Shown here in pieces: positions 1-6,843 of a DNA stretch of 64,000 nucleotides (positions within the stretch are counted from its first letter, which is position 1; each line of letters starts with the position of its first letter). The notes under the pieces were generated by a model, which was given only the letters and a program-made list of their open reading frames with translations, had not been told where the DNA came from and ran no database searches. The position numbers were made by a program, and so were the translations under genes. The stretch comes from Streptomyces longisporoflavus. GTDB lineage: Bacteria; Actinomycetota; Actinomycetes; Streptomycetales; Streptomycetaceae. The stretch covers positions 124,001 to 188,000 of the forward strand of contig NZ_BMTR01000016.1 in NCBI RefSeq assembly GCF_014649775.1. Reading direction: 5' to 3'.

Positions 1-360
1 GACGAGAACGAAGCGGTCGACCTCGCCAACGCCACGTCGTACGGCCTCAACTCCTCGGTATGGACGAAGGACGGCAGCCGCGGCCGCAAGATAGCGGCCC
101 GCCTGCGCACCGGCACGGTCAACGTGAACGAGGGCTTCGCGCCCGCCTACGGCAGCGTGCAGTCGCCGATGGGCGGCATGAAGGACTCGGGCCTCGGCCG
201 CAGGCACGGCTCCGAGGGCATCCTGAAGTACACCGAGGCGCAGACCGTCGCGCACCAGCGTCTTATGCCGCTCGCGCCGTCCTTCGGCATGGACGACGAG
301 AAGTACGCGGCGTTCATGAGCCTGAGCCTGAAGGTCATGAAGTCACTGCGCCTGCGATAG
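1..360 (+). CDS. Aldehyde dehydrogenase, C-terminal part (partial gene, runs in from the left edge)
   Basis: The first 119 codons visible are the C-terminal end of an NAD(P)+-dependent aldehyde dehydrogenase. The sequence shows the conserved late-domain blocks SYGLNSSVWTKD, GTVNVNEG and GGMKDSGLGRRHG. The tail resembles succinate-semialdehyde dehydrogenases of actinobacteria, but the catalytic Cys and Glu lie outside the window, so the substrate cannot be read here. The stop codon is followed 49 bp later by a GMC oxidoreductase on the same strand with its own strong ribosome binding site, so the two may be co-transcribed. Family assignment is firm; substrate is inference. Confidence 0.85.
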   Translation, partial: DENEAVDLANATSYGLNSSVWTKDGSRGRKIAARLRTGTVNVNEGFAPAYGSVQSPMGGMKDSGLGRRHGSEGILKYTEAQTVAHQRLMPLAPSFGMDDEKYAAFMSLSLKVMKSLRLR

Positions 361-409
361 GCGTCTCAAGAGCCTTTCTCTAGGGGTCAGTTCTCAACGA
401 GGAGAGTCA

Positions 410-2248
410 ATGTCACAGGAGAGCTCTGTCCAGAAACAGCCGGACAGCGAGGCGGTCGGGCACGACGACGCGTCGTACGACTACGACGTCATCGTCGTCG
501 GTTCGGGCTTCGGCGGCTCCGTCTCCGCCCTGCGTCTCACGGAGAAGGGCTACCGCGTCGGCGTACTCGAAGCGGGTCGCCGCTTCACCCGTGAGTCGCT
601 CCCGAAGAACTCCTGGGACCTCAAGAACTACCTCTGGGCACCGGCTCTCGGCCTCTACGGCATCCAGCGCATCCATCTGCTGGGCAACGTGATGGTGCTC
701 GCGGGGGCGGGCGTCGGCGGAGGTTCGCTGAACTACGCGAACACGCTCTACGTGCCCCCCGCGCCGTTCTTCAACGACCCGCAGTGGAAGGACATCACGG
801 ACTGGCAGGAGGAGCTCAACCCCTACTACGAGCAGGCCAAGCGCATGCTCGGGGTGCGGCTCAACCCGACCACGACTCCGTCGGACGTCCACCTGAAGGC
901 GACCGCCGAGGCCATGGGAGTGGGCGACAGCTTCCACATGGCACCGGTCGGCGTCTTCTTCGGCGACGAGCAGGACGCCTCTGGTTCTTCAACGGCCAAG
1001 CCCGGGCAGGAAGTTCCCGACCCTTACTTCGGGGGCGCGGGCCCCTCCCGCAAGGCCTGCAACGAATGCGGCGAGTGCATGACGGGCTGCCGGCACGGCG
1101 CGAAGAACACCCTCAACGAGAACTACCTCTACCTGGCCGAGAAGGCGGGCGCCGTCATCCACCCGATGACGTCGGTCGTCACCCTCACCGAGGACTCGCG
1201 GGGCGGGTACGCCGTCGCCACGCTGCCCACCGACAGCAAGCGCAAGGGCAAGGGGCGTACGTTCACGGCACGCCACGTGGTCGTCGCCGCGGGCACCTAC
1301 GGCACGCAGACGCTCCTGCACCGCATGAAGGACACCGGTCTGCTCCCGCGGATCTCGGCGCGGCTCGGCGCGCTGACCCGTACCAACTCCGAGGCACTGG
1401 TCGGCTCGCAGACCACCGACCGCCGCTACCGCAAGCAGCACGGCATCGCGAAGGCGGACTTCACCAAGGGCGTCGCGATCACCTCGTCGATCCACCCGAA
1501 CGCCACCACGCACATCGAGCCGGTCCGCTACGGCAAGAAGTCCAACGCCATGGGCGGCCTGACGATCCTGCAAGTGCCGTACAGCATCAAGGCGGGCGGC
1601 AGGGCGCGCGTCGCGGGCTGGCTCGGCAATGTCGCCAAGCACCCGTGGCTGATGGTGCGTTCGCTCTCCAACCGCCGGTGGTCGGAGCGGACCATCATCG
1701 GCCTGGTCATGCAGACGCTCGACAACTCCCTGACCACCTACCGCAAGGAGAAGGGCCTCGGCAAGGGGCTGCTGACCGCGCGGCAGGGCCACGGCGCCCC
1801 CAACCCGACGCAGATCCCCGAGGCCACCGAGGCCGCGACGCTGCTGGCCAAGGAGATCAACGGCTTCGCGGGGTCGAACATCGGCGAGCTGATGGGCACC
1901 CCGCTGACCGCGCACTTCCTGGGCGGCTGCCCGATCGGCGACTCGGCCGACTCCGGAGTCATCGACCCGTACCACCGCCTCTACGGCCACCCCGGCATCT
2001 CGGTCGTCGACGGCGCCGCGGTCTCCGCGAACCTGGGCGTGAACCCCTCACTGACGATCACCGCGCAGGCCGAGCGAGCGATGTCGTTCTGGCCCAACAA
2101 GGGCGCCGAGGACACCCGCCCCGCACAGGGCGCGCAGTACGTGCGTCTCGCCGCCGTCGAGCCGAAGTCCCCGGCGGTACCGGCGGACGCGTTCGGCGCG
2201 CTGAAGCTTCCCTTCCTGGGGATGCCTGCCGTGCCGGCCAAGAAGTAA
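410..2248 (+). CDS. GMC-family FAD-dependent oxidoreductase, ChoD / cholesterol-oxidase-like
   Basis: 612-residue flavoprotein expected to oxidise an alcohol, possibly a sterol. The FAD dinucleotide motif GSGFGG is at residues 31-36 in the expected beta-alpha-beta context (DYDVIVVGSGFGG). The C-terminal GMC domain is marked by HFLGGCPIGD and a final NPSLTITAQAE block. A cysteine cluster CNECGECMTGC (Cys217, 220, 223, 227) precedes GAKNTLNENYL; this spacing is kept in the mycobacterial ChoD-like branch and looks like an Fe-S or structural metal site. No signal peptide is visible, so it is probably cytosolic or membrane-peripheral. Start ATG has the ribosome binding site GAGGAGAG. It follows the aldehyde dehydrogenase end by 49 bp. 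True substrate unknown. Confidence 0.88.
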   Translation: MSQESSVQKQPDSEAVGHDDASYDYDVIVVGSGFGGSVSALRLTEKGYRVGVLEAGRRFTRESLPKNSWDLKNYLWAPALGLYGIQRIHLLGNVMVLAGAGVGGGSLNYANTLYVPPAPFFNDPQWKDITDWQEELNPYYEQAKRMLGVRLNPTTTPSDVHLKATAEAMGVGDSFHMAPVGVFFGDEQDASGSSTAKPGQEVPDPYFGGAGPSRKACNECGECMTGCRHGAKNTLNENYLYLAEKAGAVIHPMTSVVTLTEDSRGGYAVATLPTDSKRKGKGRTFTARHVVVAAGTYGTQTLLHRMKDTGLLPRISARLGALTRTNSEALVGSQTTDRRYRKQHGIAKADFTKGVAITSSIHPNATTHIEPVRYGKKSNAMGGLTILQVPYSIKAGGRARVAGWLGNVAKHPWLMVRSLSNRRWSERTIIGLVMQTLDNSLTTYRKEKGLGKGLLTARQGHGAPNPTQIPEATEAATLLAKEINGFAGSNIGELMGTPLTAHFLGGCPIGDSADSGVIDPYHRLYGHPGISVVDGAAVSANLGVNPSLTITAQAERAMSFWPNKGAEDTRPAQGAQYVRLAAVEPKSPAVPADAFGALKLPFLGMPAVPAKK

Positions 2249-2276
2249 CTCCGCGCCCGCTGCCGGGCCGTACGTA

Positions 2277-2319
2277 CGCGAAAGGACCTGCACCCCCCTC
2301 CGAGCGCAGGTCCTTCGCG
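2277..2319. terminator. Bidirectional intrinsic terminator between convergent genes
   Basis: A hairpin with a roughly 14-bp GC-rich stem (arm GGACCTGC pairing with GCAGGTCC, extended by CGCGAAA/TTCGCG with one bulged A) sits in the 157-bp gap between the convergent GMC oxidoreductase and LAETG-protein genes. Confidence 0.7.
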
Positions 2320-2405
2320 TGTTTCAGGTGCCGCCGAGCGGCGGTGTGCCGTTACCGGCACGCCGTGTCACCGGCGTGCCGTCATCGGCGTGCTGACGCC
2401 CGTGC

Positions 2406-3413
2406 TTACGCGGAGGCGTCGGCCTTCTTGCGGCGGACGACGAAGACCGCGCCCGCACCGGCGATGACGGCGACACCGCCGACGAGGCCGATGGTCGGCA
2501 GCGCCGAGCTGGAGCCGGTCTCGGCGAGGCTGCCGGTGGTCGGGATGTCGTTGGAGCCGCCCAGCGGAGCCTTGCCGCCGGTGGGCTTCTTGCCGTCCTC
2601 GTTCTTGTCGGCCTCGCCCGGGTTCTCGTTGTCGCTGCCGGCCTTCAGGACGGTGAACTCGTAGAACGCGAACGACTCGTGCACGCAGTTCTGCTCGGAG
2701 TCGAGGTAGCCGCCGAGGCCGAGCGCGTAGCCGTCACCGGCGGGCGCCTTTGCGCTGATGTTGAGGCGCAGCTTGATGTCGACCTTTTCCTTGGCGCCCA
2801 GCTCGGTGGAGCCGAAGTAGAGGCCGCCGGTGACCTCGTCCGCGATGGACTCCCAGGACTTGGAGTCGGGGTTGAAGTACTGGATCTGCGCGTAGCTGGC
2901 GAGCCAGTCCTTCTCCTTCTCGCTGTCCGTGAAGTTGTCCACGGCGGCGAGCCACTGGACCTCGCCGAGGTCCTCGTCGGTCGGGTTGGCGGCGGTCAGC
3001 TTGAACTGGTGCCAGCCGCTGCCTGCGACGATCTTGCCGGGCAGACCCGAGAGGCCGATCTCCAGCTTCGAGTCGGCGTCCGTGCCGTCCTCGTCGACCG
3101 GGCAGTTCGAGGGCTCCTCGGAGGGCTCCTCGGTCGGCTTTTCCGACTCGGCGGGCGGGGGCGTCGTCTCGGCCGGCGGGGTCGTCTCGGCCGGAGGCGT
3201 GGTCTCGGCCGGAGGAGTCGTCTCGGCGGGCGGCGTGGTCTCGGCCGGCGGGGTCGTCTCGGCCGGCGGCGTCTGGGACGCGGGGGCCGACGAGCTCGGA
3301 GGCGGAGTGGTGGTGGTGTCGTCCGTCGCGAAGGCGGCCGGGGCCGAAAGCAGCGCGATCGGGGCTATGGCGGCAGTCGCGGCCGCAGCGGCCATGACAC
3401 GGCGAAGCTTCAT
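2406..3413 (-). CDS. LAETG-type sortase-anchored cell-surface protein with PPAETT repeats
   Basis: 335-residue secreted wall protein. A signal peptide (MKLRR followed by an Ala-rich core, cleavage near AFA at residues 27-29) leads to a proline/threonine stalk with six perfect PPAETT hexapeptides (residues 49-84), an acidic linker, a globular domain of about 170 residues, the sortase motif LAETG (residues 296-300), a hydrophobic segment and the positive tail RRKK. LAETG is the class E sortase signal used by Streptomyces chaplins, so covalent anchoring to peptidoglycan is likely. The chosen ATG has GAGG at the right distance; an upstream in-frame start would put 31 residues before the signal peptide. 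Role of the globular domain unknown. Confidence 0.85.
   Translation of the reverse strand: MKLRRVMAAAAATAAIAPIALLSAPAAFATDDTTTTPPPSSSAPASQTPPAETTPPAETTPPAETTPPAETTPPAETTPPAETTPPPAESEKPTEEPSEEPSNCPVDEDGTDADSKLEIGLSGLPGKIVAGSGWHQFKLTAANPTDEDLGEVQWLAAVDNFTDSEKEKDWLASYAQIQYFNPDSKSWESIADEVTGGLYFGSTELGAKEKVDIKLRLNISAKAPAGDGYALGLGGYLDSEQNCVHESFAFYEFTVLKAGSDNENPGEADKNEDGKKPTGGKAPLGGSNDIPTTGSLAETGSSSALPTIGLVGGVAVIAGAGAVFVVRRKKADASA
3162..3269 (-). repeat. Six tandem 18-bp units encoding PPAETT
   Basis: Six consecutive in-frame copies of an 18-bp unit encode the hexapeptide PPAETT in the surface-protein stalk. The copies differ mainly at wobble positions. Copy number of such stalk repeats often varies between strains. 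Confidence 0.9.
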
Positions 3414-3659
3414 GAAGACCTCAGTCGTTCCGGCGTACCGCCTGGTGGACGATACGGAGGTGGAGGCCTCCGCGGTGGGGACGCGGGTGTGGCCGTTGTT
3501 ACGCATGCATGACCCGTGTCGGCTGTGAATGGTTGTCCTTTAACTCACAGAATTCTTATGTGGCTTGGATCACACGCCTTGTGTGGTTGTTGCCGGGTGC
3601 CGTAGAAATTCCCCGCTCTACGGTGATCCGCCGTGAGCAAGGGATCAGGAGGGGGCGTC

Positions 3660-4085
3660 GTGGCGAAGCCGGACGAGATACCGGATCGAATACCGGACGA
3701 GATACCTGACCGTCTGCCGGACGACGTGTGGGAGCGGTTCGAGCGCGACAGCCTGCGCGACATCCGTTCCTCCGCGCCGAAGGAGCCGTCCGCGCGGGCG
3801 CGCATGGTGGCCGAGCGGCTGCGGCGCCTGGACGAGGAGGAGGCTCTCCGGCAGGCCGCGGAGTCGCGGGCCCTCGGCCGCAGGCGCAGGAAGCGCAAGG
3901 CGGCGCGGGGAGAGGGGGTCGCCGGGGCCTGGCGGCCGGACGAGTGGCGGTCCGCGCCGGCCGGCCCGCGGCGCGACGGGCGTTCGGAGCGCAGCCGCCG
4001 GGTGTGGAGCGTGGTGATCGTGATGGGCGGCATGGCACTGGCCATCGTGCTTTTGAGCCCGTTCCGGTTCTGGATCTGGCAGTAG
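3660..4085 (+). CDS. Small single-pass membrane protein of unknown function
   Basis: 141-residue protein, not recognised as a named family. It begins with an acidic IPD-rich repeat region (EIPDRIPDEIPDRLPDDVWERFERD), continues with a long charged Arg/Glu/Ala segment likely to be helical, and ends in one hydrophobic segment (VVIVMGGMALAIVLL) with a short aromatic tail, so the bulk should lie in the cytoplasm. GTG at 3660 is preferred because AGGAGG lies 7-8 bases upstream; a GTG 27 bases earlier lacks one. The stop codon is followed by three tandem copies of a 20-bp unit that resembles the gene's own 3' end. Confidence 0.7.
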   Translation: MAKPDEIPDRIPDEIPDRLPDDVWERFERDSLRDIRSSAPKEPSARARMVAERLRRLDEEEALRQAAESRALGRRRRKRKAARGEGVAGAWRPDEWRSAPAGPRRDGRSERSRRVWSVVIVMGGMALAIVLLSPFRFWIWQ

Positions 4086-4097
4086 CGGTCGGTGCGG

Positions 4098-4155
4098 GAT
4101 CCGGCGGTAGGCCGGGCGATCCGGCGGTAGGCCGGAGGATCCGGCGGTAGGCCGG
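4098..4155 (+). repeat. Three tandem 20-bp repeats just after a stop codon
   Basis: GATCCGGCGGTAGGCCGG occurs at 4098, 4118 and 4138 with period 20. The preceding gene end (GATCTGGCAGTAGCGG, containing its TAG stop) looks like a diverged first unit, so the array may be a duplicated 3' end. Confidence 0.85.
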
Positions 4156-4219
4156 ACGGGTGGTGGCGCGGCGCTGGTGGAACCGCCCGTAACGATCTTC
4201 CGTCGTAGGAGGAGTGCGG

Positions 4220-5020
4220 GTGACTCCGCACGACGCAAGGCGAAAGTGGGGGAGCGGGGACGTGAATTCAGCTGTGTCGCGCGGCGTGGTGGTGGCTGTT
4301 TCAGCGGTGGCGGCGCTTTGTCTTACGGCAGGGTGCAGCGGGAGCGGCGGTGGTGGCGGTAAGGATGACGGTGCCGGTGACGGGCGCGGGAAGCCGTCGA
4401 AGTCCGCGTCTCGGGCCCCCGGCGCCTCGTCCACCGTGGCGAAGCTGGAGAAAGCGGCTCTCGCCTCGGGCGACGTGAAGAAGTACAAGGTCGAGAAGGC
4501 CCCCGCGAAGGCGGCGGGGGAAGCGCGCGTGACCCCGGCCGAGTGCCGCCCGCTGGCTGAGATGCTCGATGCCGCCGCCCCGCAGGAGTCGAAGGCGCAC
4601 GTCAGCCGCGCGCTGAGCAGCACCGATGTCGCGAACACCACGACGACCGAGGTCGTGCTGCTCGCATACGACCAAGGCGACGCCGAGAAGACCATGGACA
4701 CGCTGCGTGCGGCGACGAAGTCGAAGAAGTGCGCCACGTTCGGGGACGGCGGTCACCGCTACTTCGGTACCAGGCCCCAGCCCGCGCCCGTCACTGGCGA
4801 TGAGGCCGTTTCGTACAAGCTCGCGAACCGTTCCGGCGAGTTCCTCGAACGGCACCGCGTCTCGGTCGTACGCAGCGGCTCGACGGTGATCGCCTTCCGC
4901 GCCGTGAACATCTTCGACCCGCAGGCGGCCGGGGCGGAGGAGAACGGAAACCCGGCCGACCCGGTGGTGGCCGAGGAGATCGTCGACGCGCAGCTCGCAA
5001 AGCTGGCACGAACGAAGTAG
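4220..5020 (+). CDS. Secreted lipoprotein, unknown function
   Basis: Lipoprotein precursor: a basic N-terminus, a hydrophobic core and the lipobox LTAGC (Cys39 counted from this start), followed by a Ser/Gly linker typical of Streptomyces lipoproteins. The mature domain of about 220 residues contains two well separated cysteines (near TPAECRPL and KKCATF) that could form a disulfide. GTG at 4220 has a perfect AGGAGG seven bases upstream; GTG at 4262 would give a more classical 24-residue signal peptide and is the alternative. It would be diacylglyceryl-modified and face the outside of the membrane. No enzymatic motif recognised. A strong terminator follows. Confidence 0.8.
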   Translation: MTPHDARRKWGSGDVNSAVSRGVVVAVSAVAALCLTAGCSGSGGGGGKDDGAGDGRGKPSKSASRAPGASSTVAKLEKAALASGDVKKYKVEKAPAKAAGEARVTPAECRPLAEMLDAAAPQESKAHVSRALSSTDVANTTTTEVVLLAYDQGDAEKTMDTLRAATKSKKCATFGDGGHRYFGTRPQPAPVTGDEAVSYKLANRSGEFLERHRVSVVRSGSTVIAFRAVNIFDPQAAGAEENGNPADPVVAEEIVDAQLAKLARTK

Positions 5021-5056
5021 CCACCGTGGGTAGCAAGGCAGCCATGGCAGACCGAA

Positions 5057-5088
5057 GGGCCCCGCGGGACGGATCCGCGGGGCCCTTT
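5057..5088 (+). terminator. Strong intrinsic terminator
   Basis: A perfect 11-bp stem (GGGCCCCGCGG / CCGCGGGGCCC) with a 7-base loop and a TTT tail, 37 bp after the lipoprotein stop codon. Confidence 0.9.
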
Positions 5089-5524
5089 GGCTGTCAGCAC
5101 CGACGTCAGGGCAGCGTCGGTGCTGCGGAGCGGCGCCGGGGGAGTGCGCCGCGAGTCGGGGTGGCGCCAGTGGCCGCCCCGGCGCACGGGGGGCGCACTA
5201 GTGGTCTCGACCAATGGCAATTGAGTTGTGCACTGCCGCGCTTGTGGCCTGTCCTGCTAGGCATCGTGCTGGATGCGCCGTGACCCGCGCAACCGGTTCG
5301 ACGTGATCCTGACGAACAGGGACAGCTGTGGCGTTCCGAGGGGACGGATGAGCCGAAGACACTGAGAGATCCGGGGCCCGTAGACGTTGGGGGCGCATGG
5401 GGGCGTTCGGGAGCGGCTGGGGCGACGACTTGCTGCGGAGGGCTGGCTGGGGCCGAGGGACGGTTGGCCGGGGACGGCTGACTGGGCCGGGACGGCTGGC
5501 CGGGGTGCCTCGGGGGACGGAGGC
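5089..5524. other. Gene-free stretch
   Basis: About 430 bp with no frame that looks coding: reading frames here are short, Pro/Arg-rich and lack ribosome binding sites. The right part has imperfect G-rich repeats of the type GGGACGGCTGGCCGGGG. No tRNA or clear promoter recognised. Confidence 0.5.
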
Positions 5525-5673
5525 CGGTCGGCTCCGGGCGTCCCCGAAGCCGACCGTTCCCTGGGTGACCGGGCATGCTGTCCCCTGCCGTCCGGTCACG
5601 CATCTGGAGCGAGGTCCCACGGCGCACACGAGGTGTGCGCCTCATCGCTCCAGCGGAGCCACGCGTGGTTTTT
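5525..5673 (+). ncRNA. Candidate structured non-coding RNA (three consecutive hairpins plus terminator)
   Basis: Four perfect stems follow each other. CGGTCGGCT (5525-5533) pairs with 5548-5556. GTGACCGG (5565-5572) pairs with 5592-5599. CTGGAGCGA (5604-5612) pairs with 5645-5653 and encloses a second stem, GGCGCACAC (5621-5629) with 5633-5641. Immediately after comes CCACGCGTGG followed by TTTTT (5659-5673), a plausible intrinsic terminator for a rightward transcript. No open reading frame with a ribosome binding site is present. The T-run fixes the likely strand. No RNA family was recognised and no promoter was confidently found; it could also be a complex 3' region of a neighbouring transcript. 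Confidence 0.45.
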
Positions 5674-5801
5674 CCGTGCCCGCCCCTGGCTGGTACGGAC
5701 ATCGGGACCAACGAAGTCCCTCCGGGCCCGGTCACGCGCCGTACGGGTGAGACCCGACCCGAACTCAGATCCGGGGCGGCCCTCGGCGCGACCAGCAGGG
5801 T

Positions 5802-6089
5802 TCAGACCCGGCCCCGGCACAGCTCCAGGAGCGTCATCGCGAGCGACGTACCGGGCTTGCCGAGCGCGTCCCTGTAGTGGCCGAGGACCTCCATCTCGCG
5901 GGAGAGGTTGACGCGACGGCCGCCCGAGCCGATCCGGGCCTCCTGGATGACGGCCGACACGGCCATCCGTTCCTGTACGAGACCGATGATGCGGTCGTCG
6001 AGCGCGTCGATGCGCTCACGCGCACCCTCGATCACGTCGGCGGCCTCGGGAGTGCGGGCGCCGGTCTTGTCGGTCGTGGCGGTGGCCAT
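5802..6089 (-). CDS. Chorismate mutase (AroQ type)
   Basis: 95-residue all-helical AroQ-class enzyme converting chorismate to prephenate, the branch point to phenylalanine and tyrosine. The first helix shows the family pattern RERIDALDDRIIGLVQERM; the later helices run through REMEVLGHYRDALG to the C-terminal LLELCRGR, giving the usual size of a monofunctional domain. The ATG is supported by GGAG nine bases upstream; the longer open frame upstream is leader sequence. The roughly 240-nt leader contains a short Phe/Tyr-rich leader peptide and a terminator-like hairpin, so expression is probably controlled by aminoacyl-tRNA-dependent attenuation. The gene stands alone, facing away from guaA. Confidence 0.9.
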   Translation of the reverse strand: MATATTDKTGARTPEAADVIEGARERIDALDDRIIGLVQERMAVSAVIQEARIGSGGRRVNLSREMEVLGHYRDALGKPGTSLAMTLLELCRGRV

Positions 6090-6110
6090 CTGGGGCTCCT
6101 CGTGGGTTGC

Positions 6111-6165
6111 GGATCTGAGATCTGGGATCTGGGATCTCGGACCGTGGATCTGAGATCTCGGATTT
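6111..6165. repeat. Short tandem GATCT-rich repeats in the chorismate mutase leader
   Basis: Degenerate copies of GGATCTG(A/G)G lie in the untranslated leader about 25-80 bp upstream of the chorismate mutase start codon. They contain several overlapping AGATCT/GATC palindromes. Confidence 0.75.
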
Positions 6166-6207
6166 CGGTGGAGAGCCCCGGAGCGACAAGGTCCGGAAAT
6201 GACAGAA

Positions 6208-6234
6208 CGCCCCGGGCCTTGTCGGCCCGGGGCG
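6208..6234 (-). terminator. Attenuator hairpin in the chorismate mutase leader
   Basis: A perfect 11-bp stem (CGCCCCGGGCC / GGCCCGGGGCG) with a 5-base loop, followed on the minus strand by the T-rich TTCTGTCATTT. It lies between the leader peptide stop and the structural gene. An upstream CGGCCCG, located within the leader-peptide coding region, can pair with CGGGCCG of the 5' arm and loop, giving a competing antiterminator. Confidence 0.65.
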
Positions 6235-6258
6235 CCTGGGAAGTCGCTTGTCAGTGGA

Positions 6259-6330
6259 TCAAGCAGCTCGACCATGGCAGCCGGCGGGCCGGTTGCCATA
6301 GGTAAAGAGGAAGCTGAGGTGCTTGGTCAC
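6259..6330 (-). CDS. Leader peptide rich in Phe/Tyr codons (attenuator peptide for chorismate mutase)
   Basis: A 23-codon frame starts with GTG and reads MTKHLSFLFTYGNR before further residues and a TGA stop. Codons 7, 9 and 11 specify Phe, Phe and Tyr, the end products of the pathway that chorismate mutase feeds. Codons 9 and 11 are TTT and TAT, which are rare in this genome and would sharpen ribosome stalling. The GTG is six bases below a CATACT -10 element, so the transcript is probably leaderless. A terminator-like hairpin begins 24 bases after the stop. This is the classical arrangement of amino-acid attenuation. The peptide itself is not expected to have a function. Confidence 0.65.
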   Translation of the reverse strand: MTKHLSFLFTYGNRPAGCHGRAA

Positions 6331-6336
6331 GAGGCC

Positions 6337-6367
6337 AGTATGCCCCCACGCGCGCATGCCCGGTCAA
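6337..6367 (-). promoter_or_regulatory. Probable promoter of the chorismate mutase leader transcript
   Basis: Minus-strand TTGACC (6367-6362) and CATACT (6342-6337) are separated by 19 bases. Transcription would begin at about 6330, the first base of the leader peptide GTG. Confidence 0.5.
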
Positions 6368-6420
6368 CACGGTCACGCCGCGGCCCGGATACTGAGACGC
6401 CGCGCGCCGCCGGGTGCGGG

Positions 6421-6740
6421 GACGTGGCTCCGCGGATGCGGCGAGGTGGGGCTCCCCCGGACGCGAGGAGTCGGGCTCCCCTGGGTGCGGTGAGGCGGGG
6501 CTCCGTCGGATGTGGCGCGACCGGGCTCCCTCGGGTGCGGCGAGGCGGGACTCGGACGCGCGAGGTGGGGTGCCGTCGGATGTGGCGAGACGGGGTTCCC
6601 TCGGACGCGGCGAGACAGGGCTCCCTCGGATGCGAGGAGACGGGGCTCCCCCAGTTGCGGTGAGACGTGGCTCCCCTGGATGTGGCGAGTCGGGGCTCCC
6701 CAGATGCGGTGAGACGTGGCTCCGTCGGATGCGACGAGGG
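6421..6740. repeat. Minisatellite: 13 tandem units of 24-25 bp upstream of guaA
   Basis: A degenerate tandem array has the core GGGGCTCCCTCGGATGCGGC. The GCTCC-like core recurs at 6427, 6451, 6475, 6500, 6525, 6549, 6570, 6595, 6620, 6645, 6670, 6695 and 6719. The dominant period of 25 is not a multiple of three, so it is not a coding repeat. It fills the space between the divergent chorismate mutase and guaA promoters. Confidence 0.9.
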
Positions 6741-6758
6741 TGGTGGCCGCACGCCCGT

Positions 6759-6764
6759 TAGAAT
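6759..6764 (+). promoter_or_regulatory. Possible -10 element for guaA
   Basis: TAGAAT lies about 80 bp before the guaA start, just after the minisatellite. No convincing -35 hexamer is present, so this is tentative. Confidence 0.35.
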
Positions 6765-6843
6765 CGACAAAACAGACCCCCTGCTCACGCACGAGCCCTC
6801 TGCTCACGCGCAAGCTCACGTTCAACGCCGGAAGGCCGCCGCC

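Noticed and set aside
5280..5320. GGTTCGA text that could be a tRNA T-loop
   Set aside because: No acceptor, D or anticodon stems could be paired at the required distances.
6248..6256. A third TTGTCAGTG, in the chorismate mutase leader
   Set aside because: Eight bases downstream there is AGCTCG, not TANNNT, and it points away from the chorismate mutase gene with no start codon for a rightward gene nearby.
6667..6843. N-terminal extension of GuaA through the repeat array
   Set aside because: The array has a 25-bp period that breaks any conserved reading frame, and the family start lies close to the GTG at 6844.
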